From: Streptosporangiaceae bacterium | GTDB lineage: Bacteria > Actinomycetota > Actinomycetes > Streptosporangiales > Streptosporangiaceae | Direction of reading: 5' to 3' | DNA: 15,573 nucleotides | NCBI GenBank assembly: GCA_030040475.1 | Contig: JASHTQ010000049.1 | Span: forward strand, 1 to 15,573 | Shown here: positions 1 to 6,886 of the stretch, one piece after another | Position numbering within the stretch: the first letter of the stretch is position 1 | How the letters are laid out: each line of letters begins with the position of its first letter | Notes under the pieces: generated by a model | Databases searched by the model: none | The model's input: the letters and a program-made list of their open reading frames with translations, nothing else | Told to the model about the DNA's origin: nothing | Made by a program: the position numbers and the translations under genes

Positions 1-23
1 AGTGGTGTAATGTGCACCGGTGC

Positions 24-97
24 GGGGCGGTAGCTCAGCCGGTCAGAGCAGCGGACTCATAATCCGCCGGTCGTGGGTTCGAGCCCCACCCGCCCCA
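24..97 (+). tRNA. tRNA-Met (anticodon CAT)
   Basis: All four arms can be folded by eye. The acceptor stem pairs GGGGCGG (24-30) with CCGCCCC (90-96), with discriminator A at 97. The anticodon stem GCGGA/TCCGC (51-55, 63-67) encloses the loop CTCATAA with anticodon CAT at 58-60. The T-arm is GTGGG-TTCGAGC-CCCAC (73-89). The 3' CCA is not encoded. CAT can also belong to tRNA-Ile2 after lysidine modification; the sequence alone does not exclude this. The anticodon-loop-to-T-arm part recurs at 1576-1606. Confidence 0.93.
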
Positions 98-159
98 CGT
101 AACAGGACCTGAATAAAGGCCCGAGAATCTAGGCTGAACTGGTAACGACTAGACTATCG

Positions 160-618
160 TTGTGGTATCAGTCTCTCGGCGGCGTTGCCGAACTCGCCGC
201 TAACGCCCACCGGTTCGTCTCCCGGCTGGTCGCCGACCGGTACCTGGGCGACCTGACGGCCCAGAAGGCGGCGATGACCGGGCAGGTCGGCGCGCACACG
301 AACCGGCCGGAGCTGGTGGCCGTCCACGGATATGACACCAAGTGCGCGATGCACGCCCTGCGGCTCGGGCTGCAGGGCATCGAGCTGCTTACCACCGGCC
401 GCATCACGCTGCCGGTCCCCGAACCTCACCTCGCCTACCTACGCTCGATCCGCCGTGGCGAGCGGCCCTTGGCCGAGGTCCGGGACGCCGTCTCCGACGC
501 CGAGGCTCGGCTGGCCCCGCTGCGAGAAAGCACCGCCATCGTGGAGCAGCCGGACCGGCGCTGGGTCGATGACTGGCTGCACCGCAGCTACCAGAACTTC
601 TGGGCCCGCGGCCACTGA
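160..618 (+). pseudogene. RlaP/YcgL-like nucleotidyltransferase, 5'-truncated
   Basis: The reading frame opens after a TAG at 130 and could start only at a TTG (160). The translation matches the C-terminal half of the predicted nucleotidyltransferase family PF10127. It contains the family-typical stretch around GYDTKCAMHALRLG, followed by QGIELLTTGRITLPVPEP. Members are about 250 aa or longer and carry a GS...DxD catalytic motif near the N-terminus. That half is absent here, because the tRNA gene lies only about 60 bases upstream. The fragment therefore should not be catalytic. Loss of the 5' half next to a tRNA is consistent with an insertion or deletion at the tRNA 3' end. The family match is fairly secure; whether any product is made is unknown. 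Confidence 0.75.
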
Positions 619-627
619 CCCGCGAAA

Positions 628-670
628 CGACAGGGCGGACATGGGAATCGATGACTCGTCACCCTGAGGG
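628..670 (-). repeat. 43-bp relic of a type-B antitoxin 5' end
   Basis: This stretch aligns with 7181-7223, the start of the minus-strand antitoxin gene, with about 7 mismatches in 43 bases. On the minus strand it can encode PQGDESSIPMSALS, against PQGDEPLIPMPALS in the intact gene. No other part of that gene is present beside it, so it is a relic directly downstream of the truncated nucleotidyltransferase. Confidence 0.6.
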
Positions 671-744
671 AGCGTGATGTAGCCGCCGTCTGTCGGTGGA
701 CGCGCTTATGCTGGGCGAAACGGTGACCTATAGGGGAGCTGCTG

Positions 745-1080
745 ATGACCTCGCCGCATGCCAGGCAACCTGAGGTCCTGCCTCGCCCGGCCTGCACGCC
801 GACGGCGATCCGGGCCGTGCTGGCCGCCAACGCTGATGTCGGCACCCTCCAAAGGTACGACGAGGATCTGGACGCGGCGTTCGAACAGGCCCGTGAGCAA
901 GGTGACGTGACACCGCTGGTGCAGACGGTCAAGCGCTGGTGGTTCGAGGCGGACGCCTGGCGCGACCCCCAAGCGCAGCGGGAATTCCTGGCTCGCATCG
1001 ACACCTACCGGGACGAGGGTCCACCGCCTGCGGAACAGCGGATGAGCCGGGAAGGGATCCGGACCCAGTTCGGCGTCTGA
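745..1080 (+). CDS. DUF6247-like putative antitoxin (type A)
   Basis: This is a 111-aa hydrophilic, mostly helical protein. The segment from TPTAIRAVLAAN (about residues 19-30) through TPLVQTVKRWW (about 55-65) has the DUF6247 pattern: an N-terminal AIR.VL helix, a Y/F-D-E-D-L acidic helix, then P-L...W. The ATG is preceded by a good ribosome binding site (GGGGAG, 733-738). Three bases separate its stop from the next gene, which encodes a RelE-like small protein, so the pair looks like a translationally coupled toxin-antitoxin operon with the antitoxin first. By that arrangement it would neutralise the downstream protein and perhaps repress the promoter; both points are inference. The 3' end (PAEQRMSREGIRTQFGV) is duplicated at 6182-6236. 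The tail rich in Q, R and F could be the toxin-binding segment. Confidence 0.75.
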   Translation: MTSPHARQPEVLPRPACTPTAIRAVLAANADVGTLQRYDEDLDAAFEQAREQGDVTPLVQTVKRWWFEADAWRDPQAQREFLARIDTYRDEGPPPAEQRMSREGIRTQFGV

Positions 1081-1083
1081 CGC

Positions 1084-1350
1084 ATGTACCGGTGGGAGCT
1101 GGATGGCCCGGCTCAGCAGGAGTTCGCCGATCTGTCTGCGGCCGCGCGAGCATCCTTGGCGGCATTCATGGACGCGGTCGTGATCGTGGACCCGGTGCAG
1201 TTCCAGCGTCGGCGCGACGAGCGTGACGACGTCTCCATGCCGTTGCGCTCGCTGCATTTCGGCCCGGACGGCGGGGGCCTGGTGACGTTTCTGGTGTACC
1301 CGCCCGATGATCTCGTGATCGTAGTCAAGATCCAGTGGCTCGGCGGTTAG
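1084..1350 (+). CDS. RelE-like small protein, putative toxin (type A)
   Basis: This 88-aa protein begins MYRWELDGPAQQEFADLSAAAR: a first strand, then a helix with A..EF..L, as in RelE/ParE-fold toxins. It ends with the strand pair LVTFLVYPPDDLVIVVKIQWLG. That C-terminal pattern (LV-Y...D-V-VV...QW) closely parallels the end of the type-B toxin at 6774 (LVYLTDVRGERVVITQVNW), supporting homology. Translation probably depends on coupling, because no strong ribosome binding site precedes the ATG. RelE-fold toxins usually cleave ribosome-bound mRNA and ParE-fold ones poison gyrase; the sequence does not decide between them. Both genes of the pair have intact reading frames, unlike the other copies in the window. 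Toxin identity is inferred from size, fold pattern and partner. Confidence 0.65.
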   Translation: MYRWELDGPAQQEFADLSAAARASLAAFMDAVVIVDPVQFQRRRDERDDVSMPLRSLHFGPDGGGLVTFLVYPPDDLVIVVKIQWLGG

Positions 1351-1575
1351 CGGCGTTTGACTATCCTCGGGCGGCCTTATACCACCGGGGCGCGGGTACG
1401 CTCTGGCCAGCCGGACGGCGGTGACCTTCTGTGGCTCGCATCCGGTGATCACCATGCTTGGCGTGGACCGGTCCGTGGACCGAGTCACCCGTGCAAACGG
1501 TGCAATCGGGGTCATCGGCGGCACGACCCCGTGGTATCTGTGCAGGCAGCGCACCCGTGGCGCCGGGCCGGGCTT
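1351..1575. other. Gap with no supported gene
   Basis: No convincing coding frame, RNA or terminator was found between the putative toxin gene and the tRNA-like repeat. The long minus-strand frame that runs through here carries no recognisable domain and lies antisense to the toxin-antitoxin pair. A short tandem similarity (gtggaccggtccgtggacc) occurs near 1463-1481. Confidence 0.4.
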
Positions 1576-1606
1576 CTCATAATCCGCCGGTCGTTGGTTC
1601 GAGCCC
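1576..1606 (+). repeat. Partial copy of the tRNA-Met 3' half (possible att site or scar)
   Basis: These 31 bases match 56-86 of the tRNA gene with one mismatch (T at 1595 for G at 75). The match starts exactly at the anticodon loop and runs through the T-loop. It cannot fold as a tRNA because the acceptor, D-arm and 5' anticodon strand are missing. Such anticodon-loop-to-T-arm identity blocks are typical cores of integrative elements that use tRNA genes. No integrase lies between the copies, so the 1.5-kb interval would be a remnant or an imprecise scar. The IS66 remnant begins within a few bases downstream. Confidence 0.8.
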
Positions 1607-1612
1607 GCCCAG

Positions 1613-2196
1613 CACCGCTGGCGGGCGCGGCGTCGGCGACGGCTTGCAGCTCGCGTAGGGCGTGAGCGCAGCAAAGCTGGTGGCCGGGGGTGCCGTACGG
1701 CGCCCGGGCGTCGTGGACGGCGACCCCGGTGAACCGAGGAAAGATGCCCATCGCCGCCATCGCCTGCCTGCCCCGCTCGGCGTGCACCATGAGCAGGGTG
1801 CGCTTGCCGGTGCGGGCGCAGTGCACCCAGGCCGGCCGCCCGCCCGGAACCCGGTCTCGTCGAACCCGGCGGCGCCGCTGGCGGCGATCTGCCCGCGGAC
1901 GCGCTCCAGGAACCCGTCCAGCCGGCTGGCCGCGCGGTCGGCCAGCGCCGCGACCGTCCCGGCGGGCAGCGGGATGCCGCAGCCGGACAGATCGGTCGGC
2001 ACCGCCGCGGTGCGGTCTTCGGACAGAAACTGCCCGGCGTACAGGTAGGCGATGATCGCGGCGATCCGCGCCGGGCACCGGCAAGTCCCGTCCGCGCCCG
2101 GGCCAGCGCGTCGGCCGCTTCAGCCAGCTCCCGGCGCAGCGATGCCGCCAGCGCGGCCAGCACCTCAGACGGCGGCGGCTCCTGTTCACCAAGCAC
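1613..2196 (-). pseudogene. IS66-family transposase remnant (frameshifted, truncated)
   Basis: Read on the minus strand, three frames together give IS66 transposase pieces. A helical N-terminus (EVLAALAASLRRELAEA) lies in one frame. IIAYLYAGQFLSEDRTA through FDETGFRAGG lies in a second. AWVHCARTGKRTLLMVHAERG to HQLCCAHALRELQAVADA lies in a third. Frameshifts fall near 2070 and 1845. The zinc-binding segment normally between the coiled coil and AYLYAGQ is missing, so an internal deletion is likely. The end with the last catalytic acidic residue is also missing, the match stopping at the tRNA-like repeat. DETG and the altered VHDA-R motif correspond to the first and second catalytic Asp regions. 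No terminal inverted repeats or accessory orfs were found. It cannot encode active transposase. Confidence 0.85.
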
Positions 2197-2276
2197 ACCC
2201 GGACCCCTGCGCGCCGCCAGCGCTCACCACCGGCATTTCCCGCCGCACCGGCGTCTCCGCTCAGCCCGGCGTACGA

Positions 2277-3041
2277 TCAGCTCCGCTCCGCCATCGCCAG
2301 CCCCGCCACGATGGCCCGGGCCACCGGCGAGGGATCCGACCCATCCAGCGCGAACCCGTCGCGGACATGCACCGCGGGCTGGGCGATCATCCGCGGCCCG
2401 GCGCCCCGGTGCGGCCAGGTCGCGGTATGCACCACGAACGGATGGCACAAGAAGACATCCCCGGCCTGGCCGGTCGCGTGCGCGACCGGCCTGCACAACA
2501 CCGACGGCCGCCAGAACCCGGCATCAGCGCCGGTGCCCGCCTCACCAAATGGCGCAAGGAACTCCGGGACATACAGATGCGACCCGCACACCAGCCGGGT
2601 CGGCGCATCGTCCGGGCCGACATCGGAGAACAGCAGCAGCGCCAGCAGCCCGCGCGCCCGGGACCGGACGTTGACCCAGTACCCGTCCGGACCCTCGTAG
2701 CTGCCCTCAACGTGATAGCCGGCATCGGCCCGGTCCTCCGACGGGAAGCGGACCACCACCGCGCCGCCCGCATCCACCCGCGGCGTCCACCGGCCCGGCC
2801 CGATCAGCACGTCATATGCGGCAGCCAGCGCAGGAGACGTACCCGCAGCGGCGAAAGGCCCGCCAGCCAGGCTGTCGATGTGCATCAGCGGCGGCCAGGT
2901 TACCGGGTCGTCCTTGCAGACACCCCGCTCGTCCAGCGCCCCCCAGATCATCTCCCGGCAGGCCGCCGCCGTCGAAGCATCGAAAGCACCGCGGACAGCA
3001 ACATAGCCCTCACGAACGAAGCCCTCGACATCAAGGTCCAC
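2277..3041 (-). CDS. Phytanoyl-CoA dioxygenase (PhyH) family protein
   Basis: This is a 254-aa Fe(II)/2-oxoglutarate oxygenase of the PhyH family. Visible ligands are H110-x-E112 (GYHVEGSYEG) for iron, a distal histidine in CHPFVVHTA (H205), and R217 in GPRMIAQPAV, which would hold the 2-oxoglutarate carboxylate. The N-terminal GYVAVRGAFD and the RLVCGSHL segment are also family-like. Members hydroxylate diverse small molecules, and the substrate cannot be read from sequence. The start is GTG, the first usable in-frame start after a TGA; a GGGCGG lies very close upstream. The length is slightly short for the family but the domain is complete. It is intact although its neighbours are broken, and it has no same-strand partner. 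It is a soluble cytoplasmic enzyme by appearance. Confidence 0.88.
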   Translation of the reverse strand: MDLDVEGFVREGYVAVRGAFDASTAAACREMIWGALDERGVCKDDPVTWPPLMHIDSLAGGPFAAAGTSPALAAAYDVLIGPGRWTPRVDAGGAVVVRFPSEDRADAGYHVEGSYEGPDGYWVNVRSRARGLLALLLFSDVGPDDAPTRLVCGSHLYVPEFLAPFGEAGTGADAGFWRPSVLCRPVAHATGQAGDVFLCHPFVVHTATWPHRGAGPRMIAQPAVHVRDGFALDGSDPSPVARAIVAGLAMAERS

Positions 3042-3145
3042 CCGCCCATTCTGCGGCCGCCCCCGCCGTAGGTCATCTCAATTACGCTCCACCCAGCAGC
3101 CAGCAAGCCAATTCTTGCTATGGACCTGACCAGTCACCCCCAGAG

Positions 3146-3442
3146 GTGCTTGTGGCGCTCAAGACCGCAAGTGATGCCGGTAACCGGGCTGAGGCTTTCT
3201 GTCTCGAACTGCACGGCCTGATGCGCGAGGCCATAGATTTCGAAGATCGCAATTTCGGTCGGGCAGAAGACTTCACCGATAAAGTTGAACGTGTCATCGA
3301 TGGGACCTGGAAGGCGGTCCAAGTCGCAAACGACAGGGACGACGCGCTCATCGATGCGATCAGAGCGGACCTGCATGGTGAACGCGGGCGCGCCTGCGCT
3401 GCTGAAGCCGTCCAGCCTACATATGGGCTAACACAGCTATAG
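3146..3442 (+). CDS. Small helical hypothetical protein, possibly a fragment
   Basis: From a GTG the frame encodes about 98 aa rich in charged residues with amphipathic helical spacing (EAFCLELHGLMREAIDF, then DDALIDAIRADLHGERG). No known family was recognised. The stretch is less GC-rich than its neighbours, which suggests foreign or relaxed sequence. An opposing minus-strand frame (3134-3376, starting MQVRSDRIDERVV) has slightly higher GC at third positions, so the coding strand is uncertain. The plus frame is preferred for its composition (charged, few cysteines). No ribosome binding site is evident before the GTG. The frame is open upstream into antisense of the PhyH gene, which is probably chance. 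Confidence 0.35.
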   Translation: MLVALKTASDAGNRAEAFCLELHGLMREAIDFEDRNFGRAEDFTDKVERVIDGTWKAVQVANDRDDALIDAIRADLHGERGRACAAEAVQPTYGLTQL

Positions 3443-3474
3443 TGGCTGGTCGCGCTCGGAACCGGGCCTATATC

Positions 3475-4199
3475 ATGGCTCTGGCCGAACGGAGTCCCCA
3501 GGACTTCATCCGCTCCTGGCCAGGGCCACCGAGCGCTTCGCCGACGACCAGACGCCGCACGAGCGGATCGCCGTATTGACGATGAGGTGCTGTTCAAGGT
3601 CAAAGCTCAGCGCTGGCGAGGCGCCATCTGGGTCGATGCCGGAATCCCGTGGCTGGTTGCCGCCGGGTGGCGGGAGGAGGGATCACCCGATGACTTCTAC
3701 GCGTCCCTGGCAGCTCGCGGCAAGGCGGCAGGAGCGCGTTATAACGCTGAGCACTCCCCGCCGCTGACCAGCACCACCTACGTCGCCGACCTGCTGCCCG
3801 GCCGCGAGGATGACCTGCGATGGCGAGCCGAGACAACAGTACGGACCGAGCGCCGGCTCAGGGCAGTCGTGCACGACCTGGTGCGCCAGTCGCTGCTTGA
3901 CGGCCGCGAGCACGCCGCCATTTTCGCCGGCGCCGCCGTCGGCGTCCAGGTCCTCGCTGATCAGGGACACGAGACCTACGTCGCGATCCGGATCATCGGA
4001 TCAGTCCCAGACGGCTCGTCGCGACCATCCTCAGCCTCATTCCCGGCTGCGAGCTCGACGCGTGGATGTCTGACTACGCCATGCCAGAACGAGCAGTAGC
4101 CCCCTCCCCCGCTCACTGGAGCCAGACGGGCGCTGGTACCCGCTATGGGAGAATTGTCTGCGAAGACGGCATGCTGAGTGCAGTACGCCGAGCCGCCTA
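3475..4199 (+). pseudogene. Conserved hypothetical gene broken by three frameshifts
   Basis: One protein can be assembled across frames. It starts MALAERSPQDFI from the ATG at 3475, then LLARATERFADDQTPHERIAV in a second frame. The main part, from DDEVLFKVKAQRWRGAIW to HETYVAIRIIGSVPD, is in a third frame. The end, LVATILSLIPGCELDAW to the stop at 4199, is in another. Shifts fall near 3515, 3572 and 4012. The central 140 codons read as normal coding sequence. The whole resembles actinobacterial proteins of unknown function of about 240 aa; no catalytic motif was recognised. The RWRGAIW and GWREEGSPDDFYASLA segments are the best query parts. Shifts this close together mean either decay or a poor-quality assembly. 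Confidence 0.65.
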
Positions 4200-4225
4200 G
4201 GCAATCGGCGGTCGGTTTGGTCAAG

Positions 4226-4262
4226 ATATGTAAATGAACTTACCATAACCCTGATTACATAT
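4226..4262. promoter_or_regulatory. 8-bp inverted repeat (candidate operator) before the ATPase gene
   Basis: ATATGTAA (4226-4233) and its exact complement TTACATAT (4255-4262) are separated by 21 bases. The stretch is the most AT-rich in the surrounding sequence. It encloses the proposed -35 element and ends beside the -10, so a bound dimer or pair of dimers would block transcription. No regulator gene is adjacent. Confidence 0.45.
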
Positions 4263-4268
4263 TATACT
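4240..4268 (+). promoter_or_regulatory. Sigma-70-like promoter, leaderless transcript predicted
   Basis: TTACCA (4240-4245) and TATACT (4263-4268) are separated by 17 bases. Transcription starting about 7 bases after the -10 would begin at the GTG start codon (4275). No Shine-Dalgarno sequence is seen upstream, which agrees with a leaderless mRNA, a common type in actinomycetes. Confidence 0.55.
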
Positions 4269-4274
4269 GTCTGC

Positions 4275-5750
4275 GTGGGTACGCTTTCCAAGCCGCCTGA
4301 GCTGCATGATCGCATGGAGGAATGGGCGGCGCTTGCCGAGTTCGCTTCGGATCCGGATCCCGGCACGGTGCTGGGCATCGTGTACGGACGGCGGCGGCAA
4401 GGCAAGACGTTGCTGCTTGAATTGCTGGCTGAGGCGATGGACGGGTTCACGTTCACGGGGCTGCAGCAGGCAAACTCGCAGAATCTCGCTGACCTGGCCG
4501 CCGCGTATGCCGGCTTCGCCGAGGTGCCGTCCGCGTCCTTCGGGCACTGGGCGGACGCGCTGGAGGCCCTGGTAACGATCGGCGGGCGCATCGGCCGCCC
4601 GGTTCCGGTCGTCCTTGACGAGTTTCCCTACCTCGTCGAGCAGGCGCCCGAGCTCCCGTCGGTGCTACAGCGCGTGCTGAGCCCGCGCAGCCAGGCCCGG
4701 CTGTCCGGGCAGGTCAGGCTGATCTTGTGTGGCAGCGCATTCACCGTGATGCGCGGGCTGCTTGCTGGAAGCGCGCCGCTGCGCGGTCGGGCCAAGTTGG
4801 AATTGTTGGTTCAACCGTTTGATTTCCGCGATGCGGCGGATTTTTGGGGTGTGCTTGATGAACCTGAGCTTGCCTTCCGGCTGCACGCGCTTGTCGGGGG
4901 CACGCCGGCCTACCGCGCGATGTGCATCGACCGCCCGCACAGCGCGGATGAGTTCAACGACTGGGTGGTGCACCGGTTGCTGAACCCCGCCTCAGCGATG
5001 TTCCGCGAAGGGAGTGCGCTGCTCTATGAGGAACCCGAACTTGGGGACGCCGCCCTGTACCACGCGGTACTTGGTGCAATCTGCGGTGGTGCGCATAAGC
5101 GCTCCGACATAGCTAAGCGGCTTGGCCGCCAGGACAGCGCGCTGAGCCATCCCTTGGAGATGCTTGAGCGGGTGCAGTTGGTCAGCAAGGTGAACGACGC
5201 TCTGCGTTCACGTCGCCCGCTGTACCAGACGACTGAGCCGCTGATACGCCTGCAGCACCTCATAATCAGGCCATTCGAGGCGCGCCTCGTCGGACGCGGC
5301 AGAGCGCGCGTCTGGGAACAGGCGCAGGACACGGTGCAATCCCTCATCTTCGGGCCCCACCTCGAGGATCTGGCCCGTTCCTGGTGCGCCGACCACGCCG
5401 CCCCGGAGACTCTCGGAGGCTTCCCGAGCCGCTGCGAGCCCGCTCTCATCGCCTGTCGCGAGCACAAGAAGAACCACGAACTCGACGTGGTCGTGAGCGC
5501 AGATCCGCCGCAGCATGCAAGCCGGATACTCGCTATTGGCGAGGTAAAGGCCACCACCTGGCAGGTCGGCCTGAACCAGCTACAGCAGCTGCGGCACATT
5601 CGTTCCTTGCTGCCAGCTGACGTACTAGTCGGCCGACCGAAGCTTCTACTGTTTTCCCGTCAAGGCTTTACCCCCGACCTGATTGCCGAAGCTCGTACCA
5701 GCACCGAGATCGAATTGATCGACCTCCCGCGCCTCTACCACGGCTCGTGA
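4275..5750 (+). CDS. ATPase_2/DUF234-type ATPase with PD-(D/E)XK-like C-terminus
   Basis: This 491-aa protein has an N-terminal P-loop ATPase of the archaeal ATPase_2 type (PF01637). The Walker A motif is GRRRQGKT (38-45), Walker B is VVLDEFPYL (112-120), the sensor strand is LILCGSA (149-155), and the family-typical aPLrGRa element lies at 168-173. A winged-helix-like segment (about 265-305, SDIAKRLGRQDSALSHPLEML) follows. The C-terminus resembles DUF234 (PF03008), with a nuclease-fold signature of ELDVVV (402-407) and GEVKA (422-426). The protein is likely cytoplasmic. Members are widespread, mostly of unknown function; a role in DNA handling or defence is only inference. The gene stands alone, intact, behind its own promoter and inverted repeat. 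The GTG start is chosen because it opens the conserved start and no ribosome binding site favours another. Confidence 0.85.
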   Translation: MGTLSKPPELHDRMEEWAALAEFASDPDPGTVLGIVYGRRRQGKTLLLELLAEAMDGFTFTGLQQANSQNLADLAAAYAGFAEVPSASFGHWADALEALVTIGGRIGRPVPVVLDEFPYLVEQAPELPSVLQRVLSPRSQARLSGQVRLILCGSAFTVMRGLLAGSAPLRGRAKLELLVQPFDFRDAADFWGVLDEPELAFRLHALVGGTPAYRAMCIDRPHSADEFNDWVVHRLLNPASAMFREGSALLYEEPELGDAALYHAVLGAICGGAHKRSDIAKRLGRQDSALSHPLEMLERVQLVSKVNDALRSRRPLYQTTEPLIRLQHLIIRPFEARLVGRGRARVWEQAQDTVQSLIFGPHLEDLARSWCADHAAPETLGGFPSRCEPALIACREHKKNHELDVVVSADPPQHASRILAIGEVKATTWQVGLNQLQQLRHIRSLLPADVLVGRPKLLLFSRQGFTPDLIAEARTSTEIELIDLPRLYHGS

Positions 5751-6059
5751 GCTGACGCTCTGCCAACAAGGACATCACCCGACACCCTCGGCGTCCATGG
5801 CCAGTTCGATCCCGGCGAGGGAGATGACGACAGCGAGCGGGCATCGTGTCAAGTCCGGCTTCCAGACGATCTACGTGGAATCGGCCTGTGTCCATAGGTG
5901 TCGGCGATGGCGTTCTGTAGCTGGCGGCCGGTGATCGCCACGGAAAGCGTGGACCGGTATTAGTCTCTCACCTGCGTTGCGTGATCATCGTCCTGCCTCC
6001 GGCAGATTTGGTGCCAGCTTAAATGGCGTGACCTGGGCAGCCCGGGCGGCTAGAACTAG
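5751..6059. other. Intergenic stretch with decayed minus-strand coding traces
   Basis: No intact gene is present. On the minus strand, codon-like pieces appear in different frames: VAITGRQLQNAIADTYGHR near 5885-5945, and LAVVISLAGIELAMDAEGVG ending at a TGA at 5775-5777. They may belong to one frameshifted gene that was not recognised. No terminator with a clear T-run was found after the ATPase gene. Confidence 0.3.
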
Positions 6060-6236
6060 ATGATGTCCGTTATGACGCCCAGGCCAGTGGCCGGGTCCAC
6101 CATGCTGCCGGTCGGCTTTGCGCATCCGCATGCCTCCGAGGAGGCCAGCGCGATCGCCGAGAACGGCATGATCTTGCGGGTGCCTGCGGAGCAGCGGATG
6201 AGCCGGGAGGGGATCCGGACCCAGTTCGGCGTCTGA
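6060..6236 (+). other. Chimeric 58-aa ORF ending in the type-A antitoxin tail
   Basis: The frame starts at paired ATG codons and reads through unrelated sequence (AHPHASEEASAIAENGMILR). It then joins, in frame, the last 17 residues of the type-A antitoxin, PAEQRMSREGIRTQFGV. The joint lies at about 6182, where the 129-bp repeat begins. No ribosome binding site is visible. If expressed, it would carry only the antitoxin C-terminus, often the toxin-contacting part. It is more likely a by-product of recombination than a selected gene. Confidence 0.4.
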
Positions 6237-6310
6237 CGCGTGTACCCGTGGGAGCTGGATGGCCCGGCTCAGCGGGAGTTCGCCGATCTGCCTTCGGCCG
6301 CGCGAGCATC
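6182..6310 (+). repeat. 129-bp copy of the type-A antitoxin/toxin junction
   Basis: This block matches 1026-1154 at a constant offset of 5156 with about 7 mismatches (roughly 95% identity). It includes the antitoxin stop, the 3-base spacer and the first toxin codons. The toxin start is GTG here instead of ATG. Identity stops abruptly at both ends, giving clear breakpoints. Confidence 0.9.
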
Positions 6311-6388
6311 GCCGTCGGTGCCGAAGCAGCTTGGCTGCCTGCCCGTACACCGGTCGGGCATCTGGATCCGGCCGCCTTCCGCGCGGTG
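6240..6388 (+). pseudogene. Type-A toxin, 5' fragment
   Basis: The frame begins YPWELDGPAQREFADLPSAAR, almost the same as the first residues of the intact toxin at 1084. After about 24 residues it passes into unrelated sequence at the repeat breakpoint and stops at 6386. The C-terminal strands that make up most of a RelE-like fold are missing, so it cannot be a working toxin. Confidence 0.7.
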
Positions 6389-6711
6389 ACGATCTCCGCG
6401 CAACGCTGGACGCAGACACGCATGGTGACGCCCGCGTTTATCGCCCGGGCCGAAATCAGCAGGCTGACGGCCGTCATTGACTCGGGCACCCCGGCGCCCC
6501 TGGGTGTGGTGGGCGGGATGCACTGCGCACCGGCGGCCACCGTGTACGTCCTCCGGTTCATGCCCGGGCCGCTGGAGGACCATCCGTCATCGTCACCCTC
6601 GGCGCTTGCCCGCACGCTTACGGCATCGTCGTAAACGGCAAGCAGCAGCCTTCGCTGTGGGACGATGGCAAGCTGCGCATGGCGGAGGCCGCACTGGTAG
6701 GAGTGCAGTGA
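6311..6711 (+). pseudogene. 3' part of an unrecognised gene, frameshifted
   Basis: After the repeat breakpoint a coding-like frame gives AFRAVTISAQRWTQTRMVTP through TVYVLRFMPGPLED. It then shifts near 6585 into the frame VIVTLGACPHAYGIVVNGK to EAALVGVQ and a TGA. The two halves fit one protein whose 5' part was replaced by the repeat. No family was recognised. The stop overlaps the start of the next fragment by GTGA, an operon-type junction. Confidence 0.45.
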
Positions 6712-6775
6712 TCACGACGTACATCACCGGCCGGGTCAGCGGCGCTGGCGAGGAGCTTCTGCGGCTGTCTGGGTT
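6708..6775 (+). pseudogene. 5' fragment of an unrecognised gene coupled to the preceding one
   Basis: A GTG overlapping the previous stop (GTGA) opens the frame VITTYITGRVSGAGEELLRL. After about 22 residues it runs into the antisense of the type-B toxin, where native sequence ends. Only the start of the gene is retained; its function is unknown. Confidence 0.4.
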
Positions 6776-6886
6776 AGCTGATCCAGTTCACCTGGGTGAT
6801 GACCACGCGTTCGCCGCGGACGTCGGTTAGGTAGACGAGCATTAATTGGCCTCGCTGGATGGTGCACAGCCCTGGCGGCTCGCCTG
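6774..6886 (-). pseudogene. Type-B RelE-like toxin, N-terminus deleted
   Basis: On the minus strand the frame gives GEPPGLCTIQRGQLMLVYLTD and then ERVVITQVNW before TAA. This is the C-terminal strand pair of the toxin, whose N-terminal part survives only at 14550-14687. In that copy about 140 bases of toxin N-terminus lie between the antitoxin stop and the GE(P/S)PG motif; here they are absent. The remaining piece directly follows the antitoxin stop and has no start codon of its own. It should be non-functional. Confidence 0.65.

Noticed and set aside
98..1575. Complete integrative element between the tRNA and its partial copy
   Set aside because: No integrase, excisionase or replication gene is present; only a remnant or scar can be claimed.
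706..2196. Long 496-codon minus-strand open frame
   Set aside because: Only its first 40 codons match IS66; the rest is antisense to the type-A pair and to intergenic sequence, in the usual pattern of GC-rich shadow frames.
3134..3376. Minus-strand 80-codon frame as the real gene here
   Set aside because: Slightly better third-position GC, but no family or start signal; the plus frame has more protein-like composition. It is kept as an alternative in the plus-strand entry.
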